DNA of 64,000 nucleotides from an uncultured Flavobacteriales bacterium (GTDB lineage: Bacteria > Bacteroidota > Bacteroidia > Flavobacteriales_G > Salibacteraceae): positions 216,782 through 280,781 of the forward strand of contig CALSRO010000001.1 in the NCBI GenBank assembly GCA_943788775.1, read 5' to 3'. Position numbers and translations under genes: made by a program. Below the pieces are notes generated by a model. The model was not told the origin of the DNA. It worked only from the letters and a program-made list of their open reading frames with translations, and ran no database searches. Positions 1-8,303 of this stretch are shown here, in pieces (within the stretch, counting starts at the first letter, position 1; each line of letters starts with the position of its first letter).

Positions 1-2
1 TG

Positions 3-449
3 GAAGAATCGGTGGCGATATATCCAAAGTTCACGGATGCCTTGGGTGAACTTGGACTCGTGCATCAGAATTTGAAGGAGTATGAAAAAGCCATGTCATA
101 CAATGAACGGGTTCTTAAGATCAACCCGAATCATCATACCACCATCAATAATATAGGGGCAGTGCTTTTTCTTCAAGGTAACCCGGAGGCTGCAATTCCA
201 TATTTCAATCGAGCCTTGGAGTTGAATCCAAATTTCCGCGATCCGGCTGGGAATTTAGGAAGTTGCTTTGGAACATTGGAGCAATACGAGGAAGCCATAA
301 AGTGGTTTAAAGTGGCTGTAGATATAGATCCAAATTACGCTCCTAACTATTTCTTCATTGCACTCACTTACCAAAATTTGGATAAACAAGCTGAGTCGAA
401 TCAATGGATAGCAAAAGCCCGAGCCATCGATCCAAATATTGGCAGGTGA
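3..449 (+). CDS. TPR-repeat protein, C-terminal part (5' end outside window)
   Basis: The reading frame is open to the left edge, so this is the C-terminal part of a longer protein; the GTG at position 12 is only an internal codon. About 145 residues form roughly four tetratricopeptide repeats with the usual pattern (for example NLKEYEKAMSYNERVLKINP and LGSCFGTLEQYEEAIKWFK). TPR arrays are protein-interaction scaffolds. No enzyme domain is visible in this part, so the function of the whole protein cannot be told. It ends 105 bp before the next gene on the same strand. Confidence is high for TPR and nil for a specific role. Confidence 0.85.
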   Translation, partial: EESVAIYPKFTDALGELGLVHQNLKEYEKAMSYNERVLKINPNHHTTINNIGAVLFLQGNPEAAIPYFNRALELNPNFRDPAGNLGSCFGTLEQYEEAIKWFKVAVDIDPNYAPNYFFIALTYQNLDKQAESNQWIAKARAIDPNIGR

Positions 450-554
450 AATCTTTGATTTTCAAATATTTATTTGGTGATTGAATAGATAAGTATTTCT
501 TTGCCTCGAATCGATGCTGCAATTCATTGAACTATCTAACCTAACCCAATTCTT

Positions 555-2650
555 ATGTTCACGACCCGATTTCATTCAACGGTGCTTTCCCTCATAATAT
601 GCACAAATATTATTGCTCAATCCAATTTTGAAAATGCAAAGCGAATAAGTGACCCCGTATGGACTGTCAATACCGGATTGAGGGCAGCTCAGGACAAAGA
701 AACATGGGATGGCAAACAAGACACTGACATTGAGTGGTTAAAGGTTACTGCATCTGGTCGATTAATCATAGCATCTACTCAAGGTTTACTGACTTATGAT
801 CCGAATGATGGCAAGACCATCTTAGATACCCGAACCATGAGCAATATATTCTCAGGGTTCAGTGCCAACTCGTATCGAGAAATTCCAAACTCTCCTTTCT
901 TCTCCCTTAAATACGTAAAATTCGTTGGGCGGACTGATCACTTTATTGTGAACTCAATCGATGGGAAATTCCTTGGGAGTAACGATTTGGTGGGCGTTTC
1001 AAAAGTGATGGAACGATATGTGTTGCCATTATCTGGGTCTGTTTTGTTTGTGGGACGAAGCAATATGGGTATGAATCAGGCCTAGGGTCTAAGAATCTCA
1101 TAACAGGTAAAACTTGGTCTCAGGACGACATATTCACTTGGAAAATGATAGAGCATCGCATCGCTGGTGCACCTCTAGAAGTGAGTAAAACGGAAGTATT
1201 GATTCCAATGGAAAGTGCTTTGTATTGTCTCAACTCGGAGACTGGTGAGCTGAAGTGGAGAACCTATATTTCTGTATTCTCATCAGACGATTTTGGGACA
1301 GGAATGCCATCGAGTTCTAGCTCTAAGCCAGCCTCAAAATCTACTTCTAGCAAAGGGATGTCCGCAGGTGGATCGAATGCCGATGAATCTGTGGAGGTTT
1401 CAGTCAAATTGTTCAAGCATCCAACCAAGCCAATAGTCTATGTGATCAATCCGAATGGAATTACTGCTTTTGACATTGCCACAGGAAAAGAGGTTTGGAA
1501 GAGGGTCCGAAAGGCAGATATAAACTCTCAACAGATTTTAACGAAAGATGGTATCGTTATATGTACGGACAAGATTTACCTCTATGACTACGAGACAGGA
1601 GAAATAAAATATGACAAGCCTACAAAATTTGGTGGCGAGGTGCATCTCTTTGATTACACAGCCGATGGAATAATCTTAGGAATTCATAAACTAGATAGAA
1701 AGCAACAATCTTATTATGAGTTGAATATTCTTGATCCTAAAACCGGTAAACTCAAATTTGAGGAGCCATTTGAAACCAATGGTTTGCTGACTGAATTTTG
1801 GCCGTGTGAAACTGGGATTTTTTATACAACTGATCGGGCACTCGGAGTTTGGGATAAGAACTCAGGTAAGAATGCTTTCGAACCAATGGCGGCTACTTCT
1901 AAGAAGCGAAATATTTTCAATTATGAGTCACAGCAGCCAGGATATGTAGAGCCAGCAAATGGGGCCTTACTCACTGTTTTTAATGAATCCTTGGCCTATG
2001 TATTCAACACAGAGGTGAATCAGCTTTATAAAATAGATAGCAAGGCAGGAACGAATACTCAATTGACATCATCTCCACTTTCAAATATTAGACCTGATCA
2101 AATAGAATTGAGGAGTAATGGGGTTTTACTAACCTCTTCCCAAAAGATGACCTTGGTGGGGTTTGATGGTAAAGTAATTTATGATAAGGACTTCAAGGCA
2201 CCTGGATATACCCTTTTTGCAAAGGTTGTTGCGGTGGCTGCATTGGTTTATGACAGCTACAGAGAACAGCAAGACCCTATTCGACTAGATCAAATGGATA
2301 GAAATATGAATGCAAACATTGAGTATGCCTTCGATCAGGCTGGGTTCAACAGAGTAGGGCCAGTGGAAAGCAAAATTCAGATTGACGTGGAAGGTTCAAA
2401 GGCGATCATACACGATCGGTTTGAATTGAGCAAGACTGCCAAAGACTATCATTTTATTAATACGCAATTGGCTTCCAAGCGCGATGATGGTGAAAACGAA
2501 TTTGGATTGGTGATGGTTAATAAGATCACTGGAGAAGTAGATAAAGTATTCCCATTCGGGAAAAACCGTGCTCCACAGTTTACCATTGATGAGGTAAGCC
2601 AGAAAATGTTTTATCTAGAAGGGGATAAGCTACACTGCTGCCAACTTTAA
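555..2650 (+). pseudogene. PQQ-like beta-propeller exported protein, frameshifted
   Basis: Two adjacent frames, 555-1085 and the frame of 1145-2650, together encode one secreted beta-propeller protein. The N-terminus has a hydrophobic signal-like segment (VLSLIICTNIIAQS). Blades carry PQQ-type motifs such as LNSETGELKW, FDIATGKEVWK, YDYETGEIKY and LDPKTGKLKF. The first frame stops at 1083-1085. The other frame is already open from 1079 and reads on smoothly (GLGSKNLITGKTW, itself a PQQ-type strand) before its first ATG at 1145. One missing base in the G run at 1079-1080 explains the break. A Ser/Lys-rich insert lies near 1310-1380. Either a recent frameshift or a consensus error; proteins of this type often act as outer-membrane or periplasmic scaffolds, but the role is unknown here. 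Confidence 0.75.
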
Positions 2651-2651
2651 A

Positions 2652-2666
2652 GTTATGTAGCATAAC
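2652..2666. other. small inverted repeat between convergent genes
   Basis: GTTATG and CATAAC are separated by TAG directly after the stop of the beta-propeller gene. The stem is only six base pairs and no T tract follows on either strand, so a role as terminator is only a possibility. Confidence 0.3.
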
Positions 2667-2715
2667 CTTTAGATTGACCGTTTTATTTGAGCGAAGGATA
2701 ATCAAATCGATTCTC

Positions 2716-3414
2716 CTAAGGTCTATACATCCAACGTGGATGATCTTGCATTTTTACCCCAAATTGCTGCAATTCTCGCAGTGCATCTTTCGCAATCCAA
2801 GTGGCGGATTTAGAATCCATGTCAAGTAGCTGAATAGAGACTTCAATTGCTTTGTCTCTCAAATCTACATTGCGTTTTCCTATATTACGTAGAGCCCAAT
2901 TCACCGACTTTTTTACAAAATTTCGTTCATCGGTTGCCGCAGAAATAATCCAGGGAAAAAAGGCTTCGAAAACATCGTTTTCTGCTTTTTTATCGGCTAA
3001 TCCGTAACCTGCCATTGTCGCAAAGGACGCTCTACGCTCAAATTCTGGTACACGATCCTTCCATCGTTCAATTAGAGTCTTGGCTAAGGGACTTTTTGCG
3101 AATACGCCCATGGAGAATGAATCGCAGATTTCCCAATTATCAAATACAGCAACCCATCTTTCTGCAAGGTCTATGGTTAGATCCTTTGGCCTAAATGTTT
3201 TACTGCAGATTAATTGAGCCTCGTACAGCCCGGTTTCGAATAATTCAATGCCGAGGTCGCTATTCATGCCAATTTCTTTCGCCAGTAACTTTAAGTCGGC
3301 TTGATAAACACCTAATGAATTTGGCGCCTCAATGGCAAATTTTTCTTTTTTGAAATTGACCTTTTCCTTATCAGCGAGTAGGTTTAATCGAGCAATGACT
3401 TCGTCTTTTTTCAT
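2716..3414 (-). CDS. DNA alkylation repeat protein (AlkD-like HEAT repeats)
   Basis: A protein of 232 residues resembling the DNA alkylation repeat (AlkD/COG4912) family, made of HEAT-like helical repeats. Typical segments are AERWVAVFDNWEICDSF and VKKSVNWALRNIGKRN, the latter being the most recognisable signature of the family. AlkD-type proteins are DNA glycosylases for bulky or cationic alkylated bases; whether this member is catalytic cannot be shown from sequence alone. It is monocistronic, convergent with the beta-propeller gene and divergent from the DoxX-type gene. A weak promoter-like TAATATTG lies at 3429-3436 on its strand. ATG start with no Shine-Dalgarno. Confidence 0.82.
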   Translation of the reverse strand: MKKDEVIARLNLLADKEKVNFKKEKFAIEAPNSLGVYQADLKLLAKEIGMNSDLGIELFETGLYEAQLICSKTFRPKDLTIDLAERWVAVFDNWEICDSFSMGVFAKSPLAKTLIERWKDRVPEFERRASFATMAGYGLADKKAENDVFEAFFPWIISAATDERNFVKKSVNWALRNIGKRNVDLRDKAIEVSIQLLDMDSKSATWIAKDALRELQQFGVKMQDHPRWMYRP

Positions 3415-3522
3415 GGTGATTGTTACAGCAATATTAGTTCCTTGAAGTTGATCTTGTTGGGCTAAAAATAAACCTCATCGTTAAACGCCTGTTAACACAA
3501 TAGCGAGGCATCTCCCCTCCCT

Positions 3523-3530
3523 TATTTTTG
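3523..3530 (+). promoter_or_regulatory. promoter -7 element, TATTTTTG
   Basis: Matches the Bacteroidota consensus TAnnTTTG and ends 21 bp before the ATG at 3552, leaving room for a short leader. No clear -33 TTG box is visible at the usual spacing. Confidence 0.55.
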
Positions 3531-3551
3531 TGGCAAATTAAACTACACACC

Positions 3552-4892
3552 ATGTTAACTCGAATTTCAAGATTACTTGTAGGTGCTCTTTTCATTGTAA
3601 GCGGTCTCATCAAGGCCAATGATCCTATCGGCTTTTCATATAAGCTGAATGACTATTTCGCACCGGGAGTTTTTGACTTGCCATGGTTGGATGCTATCGC
3701 GTTGGAATTAGCGGTCATTGCCTGTGTTGCTGAGATCGTTTTAGGAATTGCTATATTATTTGGAGCAAGGATGAAACTAGCCGCGTGGTCGTTGCTTATT
3801 CTGATGGTCTTTTTTACATTCTTGACGGGATATACGGCAGTAGCAAATTGGCTATTCGATAATAACGAGTCTGCGCTAACAGCGGCAATTGAAGGCATGT
3901 TTGGATTTGTAATTCGAGAAGATTACAGTTATATGAAAGACTGCGGGTGCTTTGGTGATGCCATTAAACTGAACCCATGGGAATCGTTTCTAAAGGATGT
4001 GATACTTATGGTGTTCACTGTCATCATTTTTGTGAAGAGGAAGGCAGTTCAAATGGGTGATATGAAGGATGACATGATAAACCTTGGTATTGCCATGATG
4101 CTCATTGCGGCATTCTCCTTAGGTGTAGTTGGATGGCCATTTCCAATTTGGTTTTCACTAGTGTCATTTGGAGTGTTATTGGGAATCAAGCAATTCATGA
4201 AGCACGATTCTAAGGATTGGGTAATGGCCGGGGCGGCCACAATCATTACCACTTGGTTTTGTATTCATTGCATCAATCATTTACCAATTAAAGATTTTAG
4301 GCCCTATAAAGTGGGTAACAATATTGCGGAATTGAAAGAATGTCCACCAGATGCACCACAGGATGTGTATGAGGATACTTGGTTTTATAAAGTTAATGGA
4401 GAAGTGGGGGAGTACACCACAGAGCAGGCACCTTGGAATATCGAAGGAGCTGAATTTGTAGATCGAGAAACAGTGCTTATTTCAAAAGGTTGCGAACCTC
4501 CCATTCACGATTTCATTTTAGAAGATACGGATGGAATGGACTGGACGGACGATATCCTAGGCGAAGAGTACATGCTATTGGTGGTTAGTTATGATTTAAT
4601 GAAAACGGATACTGATGTACAATCTGCTTTGAACAAAATAAATGACGATGCTATGAATGATGGTGGACCCTATATGTATGGATTAGCTGCGAATACTTAT
4701 TCCCAGATTGAGCCATTTCGTCATGAACATCAAGTGATGTATGATTACTTAACTGCCGATGGAACTATGTTGAAGACAATCATCCGTGCTAATCCGGGTG
4801 TTGTTTTACTAAATCAAGGAACAGTGTTGGCGAAGTGGCACTTCAATGACCTTCCAGACTATTCACAAATCAAGTCAGAGTATTTAAACTAA
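3552..4892 (+). CDS. BT_3928-type DoxX/MauE family membrane protein
   Basis: The N-terminal part has a DoxX/MauE-like four-helix membrane domain (start LTRISRLLVGALFIVSG), including the signature KDCGCFGDAIKLNPW with two close cysteines. A second hydrophobic stretch follows, then a soluble region of about 170 residues that resembles a thioredoxin-like fold but has no CxxC motif. This matches what is known in Bacteroidota as the BT_3928 family, which is conserved beside tpiA; the biochemical role is unproven, with redox or membrane functions suggested for DoxX relatives. The start is taken as ATG 3552, because an upstream TTG at 3528 would overlap the promoter element and add a non-hydrophobic extension. 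tpiA follows 24 bp downstream. Confidence 0.8.
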   Translation: MLTRISRLLVGALFIVSGLIKANDPIGFSYKLNDYFAPGVFDLPWLDAIALELAVIACVAEIVLGIAILFGARMKLAAWSLLILMVFFTFLTGYTAVANWLFDNNESALTAAIEGMFGFVIREDYSYMKDCGCFGDAIKLNPWESFLKDVILMVFTVIIFVKRKAVQMGDMKDDMINLGIAMMLIAAFSLGVVGWPFPIWFSLVSFGVLLGIKQFMKHDSKDWVMAGAATIITTWFCIHCINHLPIKDFRPYKVGNNIAELKECPPDAPQDVYEDTWFYKVNGEVGEYTTEQAPWNIEGAEFVDRETVLISKGCEPPIHDFILEDTDGMDWTDDILGEEYMLLVVSYDLMKTDTDVQSALNKINDDAMNDGGPYMYGLAANTYSQIEPFRHEHQVMYDYLTADGTMLKTIIRANPGVVLLNQGTVLAKWHFNDLPDYSQIKSEYLN

Positions 4893-4904
4893 GTCAAAGC
4901 TCAG

Positions 4905-4912
4905 TATCATTG
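4905..4912 (+). promoter_or_regulatory. possible promoter element TATCATTG directly before tpiA
   Basis: One mismatch to TAnnTTTG, ending 4 bp before the tpiA ATG. If active it would give a nearly leaderless mRNA. tpiA could equally be read through from the upstream gene. Confidence 0.3.
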
Positions 4913-4916
4913 CAGC

Positions 4917-5687
4917 ATGCGAAAGAAACTGATTGCTGGAAATTGGAAAATGAATTTGGACTGGAATGAGGCAATGACCTTATTTGCTGAATTGATTCAA
5001 TATGAAAAGTCCAACGATACTCATGCCGATATTGCTGTGTTTCCGCCTAGTCTTTACTTGCGTCATTTTTATGAGTTAGCACAGGATAGAAAGTCATCTA
5101 TTTCTGTTGGAGCACAAGACTGCTCTGCACAGGTGAAAGGAGCTTATACAGGTGAATTAGCAGCATCTATGATACACTCGGTCGGTGCAAAGTACTGTTT
5201 GGTAGGCCATTCAGAACGGAGGGAGTATCACCGAGAAAGCAATGATATCTTAAGCGAGAAAGTGGAAAGACTGCTAGAAGCAGATATTATTCCAGTTTTC
5301 TGTTGTGGGGAAAGCCTAGCGGATCGCGACAGTGATAATCAAACGTTCGTGATTGATAACCAATTGGACGGAACCATCTTCGAATTGAGTACCGAACAAT
5401 TTGAGAAGATTGTGATCGCCTATGAACCCGTTTGGGCGATTGGTACAGGAAAAACTGCCCATCCAGAGCAAGCTCAGGATATGCATGCATTCATTCGAGG
5501 TTTGGTGCATAGTAAGTACGGTGAATCTGTAGCTTCTAACACTCGAATTCTTTATGGCGGTAGCATGAAGCCAAAGAATGCCAAAGAGTTGTTATCTCAA
5601 CCAGATGTAGATGGAGGATTGATAGGTGGCGCCTCGCTTAAACGCGATGATTTTTCAGCCATAATCAAGGCCTGCTCTAGGTCGTAA
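4917..5687 (+). CDS. tpiA: triosephosphate isomerase
   Basis: Interconverts dihydroxyacetone phosphate and glyceraldehyde 3-phosphate in glycolysis and gluconeogenesis, in the cytosol. All catalytic elements are present in a 256-residue protein of normal length: GNWKMN near the start (Asn9, Lys11), VGHSERRE with the electrophilic His98, and AYEPVWAIGTG with the base Glu170, followed by the phosphate loop YGGSMKPKNA. It lies 24 bp after the BT_3928-type gene, a neighbour pair common in Bacteroidota. A strong bidirectional hairpin follows the stop codon. Confidence 0.98.
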   Translation: MRKKLIAGNWKMNLDWNEAMTLFAELIQYEKSNDTHADIAVFPPSLYLRHFYELAQDRKSSISVGAQDCSAQVKGAYTGELAASMIHSVGAKYCLVGHSERREYHRESNDILSEKVERLLEADIIPVFCCGESLADRDSDNQTFVIDNQLDGTIFELSTEQFEKIVIAYEPVWAIGTGKTAHPEQAQDMHAFIRGLVHSKYGESVASNTRILYGGSMKPKNAKELLSQPDVDGGLIGGASLKRDDFSAIIKACSRS

Positions 5688-5690
5688 AAA

Positions 5691-5724
5691 AACCTCGAAT
5701 CATTTTTAAATTCGAGGTTTTCAT
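5691..5724. terminator. bidirectional rho-independent terminator
   Basis: A perfect 10-bp inverted repeat, AACCTCGAAT (5691-5700) and ATTCGAGGTT (5710-5719), encloses a 9-nt loop. A-rich sequence precedes it and a T-rich stretch follows it, so it can end both tpiA (+) and the floA operon (-). Confidence 0.85.
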
Positions 5725-5726
5725 TT

Positions 5727-6728
5727 TTATTTCTTCCTGTTTCCAGGATTTGAAGAAGGCTTTTCGGGCGGCTTCGCGATTGAATCTCGCATTTCAGTGT
5801 CAGCTTGGATGTTTTTCAACTTATAATAATCCATCACACCCAGGTTACCGCTTCTAAACGCTTCTGCCATAGCCATTGGGATTTGTGCTTCGGCCTCAAT
5901 TACTTTAGCTCGCGCTTCTTGTGCCTTAGCCTTCATTTCTTGCTCTTCTGCCACAGCCATTGCACGTCTTTCTTCAGCTTTCGCTTGGGCAATGTTTTTA
6001 TCTGCCTCAGCTTGGTCCATTTGCAATTCGGCTCCAATGTTCTTTCCTATATCTACATCGGCAATATCAATGGATAATATTTCGAACGCAGTTCCTGAAT
6101 CTAAGCCTCTGGTTAAAACAACCTTTGATATTGAGTCAGGGTTTTCCAGAACAGATTTATGACTCTCGGCTGAACCAATACTTGTTACTATCCCTTCGCC
6201 CACTCGGGCTAATATTGTGTCTTCGCCAGCACCGCCAACCAATTGATTAATGTTTGCTCGAACAGTCACCCTTGCCTTAGCAATTAATTGGATCCCGTCT
6301 TTTGCAACTGCAGTAACTGGGGGTGTATCAATCACTTTTGGATTTACAGACATGGTTACAGCTTCAAAAACATTTCTACCTGCAAGGTCGATGGCAGTGG
6401 CCATATTAAAGTCAAGAGGGATGTTCGCCTTATCGGCTGAAATCAATGCATTCACAACATTTTGAACGTGGCCACCGGCTAAAAAATGTGCTTCCAATTC
6501 ATTTGAACTGATAGTGATTCCTGCCTTTTTAGCCGAAATCATGGCATTAACAATCAGTCCAGGAGGTACCTTTCTGAAACGCATGACGAATAGTTCGATG
6601 ATGGAAACGTAGGTACCCGATACAATGGCTTGAAACCACAATCCGACTGGAATGAAATAGAACAAGAACCACAATCCAATAATGGATACAATGACGATGA
6701 CTACTAAAAGTCCAACTCCTTCAATCAT
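5727..6728 (-). CDS. floA: flotillin-like protein FloA
   Basis: Bacterial flotillin/UPF0365 family, 333 residues. An N-terminal membrane hairpin ([19 protein letters not shown]) is followed by a PHB/SPFH-type region with typical strings ([48 protein letters not shown]). After that comes a long Ala/Glu-rich coiled coil ([17 protein letters not shown]) and a Pro-rich tail. Flotillins organise ordered membrane microdomains and support membrane protein complexes. It is the last gene of clpS-M48-nfeD-floA, 2 bp after nfeD; the NfeD-flotillin pairing is conserved across bacteria. Confidence 0.95.
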   Translation of the reverse strand: MIEGVGLLVVIVIVSIIGLWFLFYFIPVGLWFQAIVSGTYVSIIELFVMRFRKVPPGLIVNAMISAKKAGITISSNELEAHFLAGGHVQNVVNALISADKANIPLDFNMATAIDLAGRNVFEAVTMSVNPKVIDTPPVTAVAKDGIQLIAKARVTVRANINQLVGGAGEDTILARVGEGIVTSIGSAESHKSVLENPDSISKVVLTRGLDSGTAFEILSIDIADVDIGKNIGAELQMDQAEADKNIAQAKAEERRAMAVAEEQEMKAKAQEARAKVIEAEAQIPMAMAEAFRSGNLGVMDYYKLKNIQADTEMRDSIAKPPEKPSSNPGNRKK

Positions 6729-6730
6729 GA

Positions 6731-7195
6731 CTAACTAATTTTTGGTGTAACTGTAATTTTATTACCCTCAATGGTAGCAATTTCAACGCTAGTGTTTTCA
6801 TCTATGAATTCACCTCTCGAACGTGCTTCAATAGTAATGTCATCGAAGCTTACATTACCGATAGGGTTTAATCTTGAAATGGTTTTTCCTACTTGACCAA
6901 TGCTCAGGGTAGTGGTATCAATTACCACTCTAGATGTGATTTCTTCTTTGATGCTCAATCGGGACCAAGTTTTGGCGCTAAAGGCCAAGGCGATCAATCC
7001 CACTGATATCAAGGAGGTGGCTGCCAAAGTAACATGTCCGGTTATTGAATCAATCTGATAAGCTAAGAAAAGTGTGATTCCTAAAAGGGCCAATCCAGCA
7101 ATCCCGGGAATTCCAACGCCTGGAACAAGAAAGATTTCAATGAGAATGAGTCCAATCGCAGTGAGCAGCAAGAGTATGACTATGGTGACTGTCAT
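6731..7195 (-). CDS. NfeD family membrane protein
   Basis: A 154-residue short-form NfeD (NfeD1b type, without the ClpP-like protease domain). The N-terminal half is hydrophobic with the family hallmark [17 protein letters not shown] and about three membrane helices. The C-terminal half is a small OB-fold-like domain ([19 protein letters not shown]). NfeD proteins act together with flotillin/stomatin partners. The ATG overlaps the end of the M48 peptidase gene by 4 bp, and floA begins 2 bp after its stop, so the three are probably translated from one mRNA. Confidence 0.9.
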   Translation of the reverse strand: MTVTIVILLLLTAIGLILIEIFLVPGVGIPGIAGLALLGITLFLAYQIDSITGHVTLAATSLISVGLIALAFSAKTWSRLSIKEEITSRVVIDTTTLSIGQVGKTISRLNPIGNVSFDDITIEARSRGEFIDENTSVEIATIEGNKITVTPKIS

Positions 7196-7983
7196 TTGGC
7201 TGGCTTATAAAACTTCAGGGCCTCGTCCATATAGTCGTTTAAATCTTTGATGCGCGTATCATCGTGAGGATGTGTACTTAAAAACTCTGGTGGTGATTGT
7301 CCGCCTTGTGCTGCCATTCTCTCCCAAAATTTCGGTGCTTCCCTTGGATCATAGCCTGCCATAGCCATAAAAACGAGCCCCATTTTATCCGATTCAGATT
7401 CGTGCATTCGAGAATATTTCAACATACCCAATTGACCGCCAAGCCCATAAGCTTGTTCAAATAAGGTTTGGGTGAGTTGTGGTTTGTCAGCCAAGGCAAC
7501 GCTTAGTGCAATTCCTCCTCCTTGAAGCGCTAAACCTTGGCTCATGCGTTCATTTCCATGTCTAGCAATGGCATGGGCTATTTCATGCCCCATTACAACA
7601 GCAAGACCATTTTCGTCTTTAGTCAAAGGTAAAATGCCTGTATAGAAAACAACTTTCCCACCAGGCATGCACCATGCATTGACCGTTTTATCTTCTACTA
7701 GATTAAATTCCCATTCAAAGTCTTTTATCCGCTTACCTTGGGCGTTCTTTTTAAGGTAGGATTCGACAGACTTCGCGATTTTTTCACCAACAGATTTAAC
7801 CATGGCGGCATCAGCAGTGCCAGTGATGGTTTTGTTTTCTTTTAAGAAACTATTGTATTCGGTCAAACTCATGGTCATGAGTTGACTTTCGGGCAGCATG
7901 TTCAGTTGTCGTCTTCCGGTGATGGGAACTTTAGAACAACTAATAAGGAAAATAACAAGAGTTAAACGGAGTAAGTATTTCAT
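7192..7983 (-). CDS. M48 family metallopeptidase lipoprotein
   Basis: A zinc metallopeptidase of the M48 family (BepA/LoiP-like), 263 residues. A lipoprotein signal with Cys16 (VIFLISC) predicts anchoring to a membrane on the periplasmic side. The zinc motif HEIAH is at residues 133-137 and the third ligand region is HESESDKMG. Relatives degrade misfolded outer-membrane proteins, so a role in envelope quality control fits the company of clpS, nfeD and floA. It overlaps clpS and nfeD by 4 bp each, which suggests translational coupling. No transmembrane core as in HtpX is seen. Confidence 0.93.
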   Translation of the reverse strand: MKYLLRLTLVIFLISCSKVPITGRRQLNMLPESQLMTMSLTEYNSFLKENKTITGTADAAMVKSVGEKIAKSVESYLKKNAQGKRIKDFEWEFNLVEDKTVNAWCMPGGKVVFYTGILPLTKDENGLAVVMGHEIAHAIARHGNERMSQGLALQGGGIALSVALADKPQLTQTLFEQAYGLGGQLGMLKYSRMHESESDKMGLVFMAMAGYDPREAPKFWERMAAQGGQSPPEFLSTHPHDDTRIKDLNDYMDEALKFYKPAK

Positions 7984-8273
7984 TTTTCGATACTAGCGGA
8001 CAACTGAAGGTTGAGCAATTTAGTACGCATCTTTTCTAGGTTTTTATAGTTCCCGTGTTTGATGTCACACTTACCCTTGGTGTGTACAATTGTTGCACAC
8101 TGTTCCGCTTGCAGTCTTGCGTGGCCGCAAATGTCAACTAAGCATTCGATCACATGATCAAAAGTGTTTACATCATCATTGTATAGCATAAGGACGAATT
8201 TCTCGTCAATATCCACTTCTATAGCGACATCCTCTTGTGTCTCGTAATCGTTGTGCATCATAACTGATTCCAT
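7980..8273 (-). CDS. clpS: ATP-dependent Clp protease adaptor ClpS
   Basis: The N-end rule adaptor that delivers substrates to ClpAP/ClpCP. The protein has 97 residues, with the family signature LYNDDVNTFDHVIECL and the Cys/His-containing segment ATIVHTKGKC. The substrate pocket region NDDVNTFDHV is intact, including the Asp and His that bind the N-terminal amine of substrates. It is the first gene of the clpS-M48-nfeD-floA operon and overlaps the M48 gene by 4 bp. An alternative start at the second or third Met (MMHNDYE) is possible, since the N-terminal tail is not conserved. Confidence 0.95.
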   Translation of the reverse strand: MESVMMHNDYETQEDVAIEVDIDEKFVLMLYNDDVNTFDHVIECLVDICGHARLQAEQCATIVHTKGKCDIKHGNYKNLEKMRTKLLNLQLSASIEK

Positions 8274-8303
8274 GACTTCAAAATTAATGGTTGAATCGAG
8301 ATA

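Noticed and set aside
2652..2666. Strong terminator at the 6-bp inverted repeat after the beta-propeller gene
   Set aside because: No T tract follows; listed only as a weak repeat.
3434..3619. Minus-strand 61-codon frame over the DoxX-gene promoter
   Set aside because: Overlaps the promoter and start of a clear gene; no conserved features.
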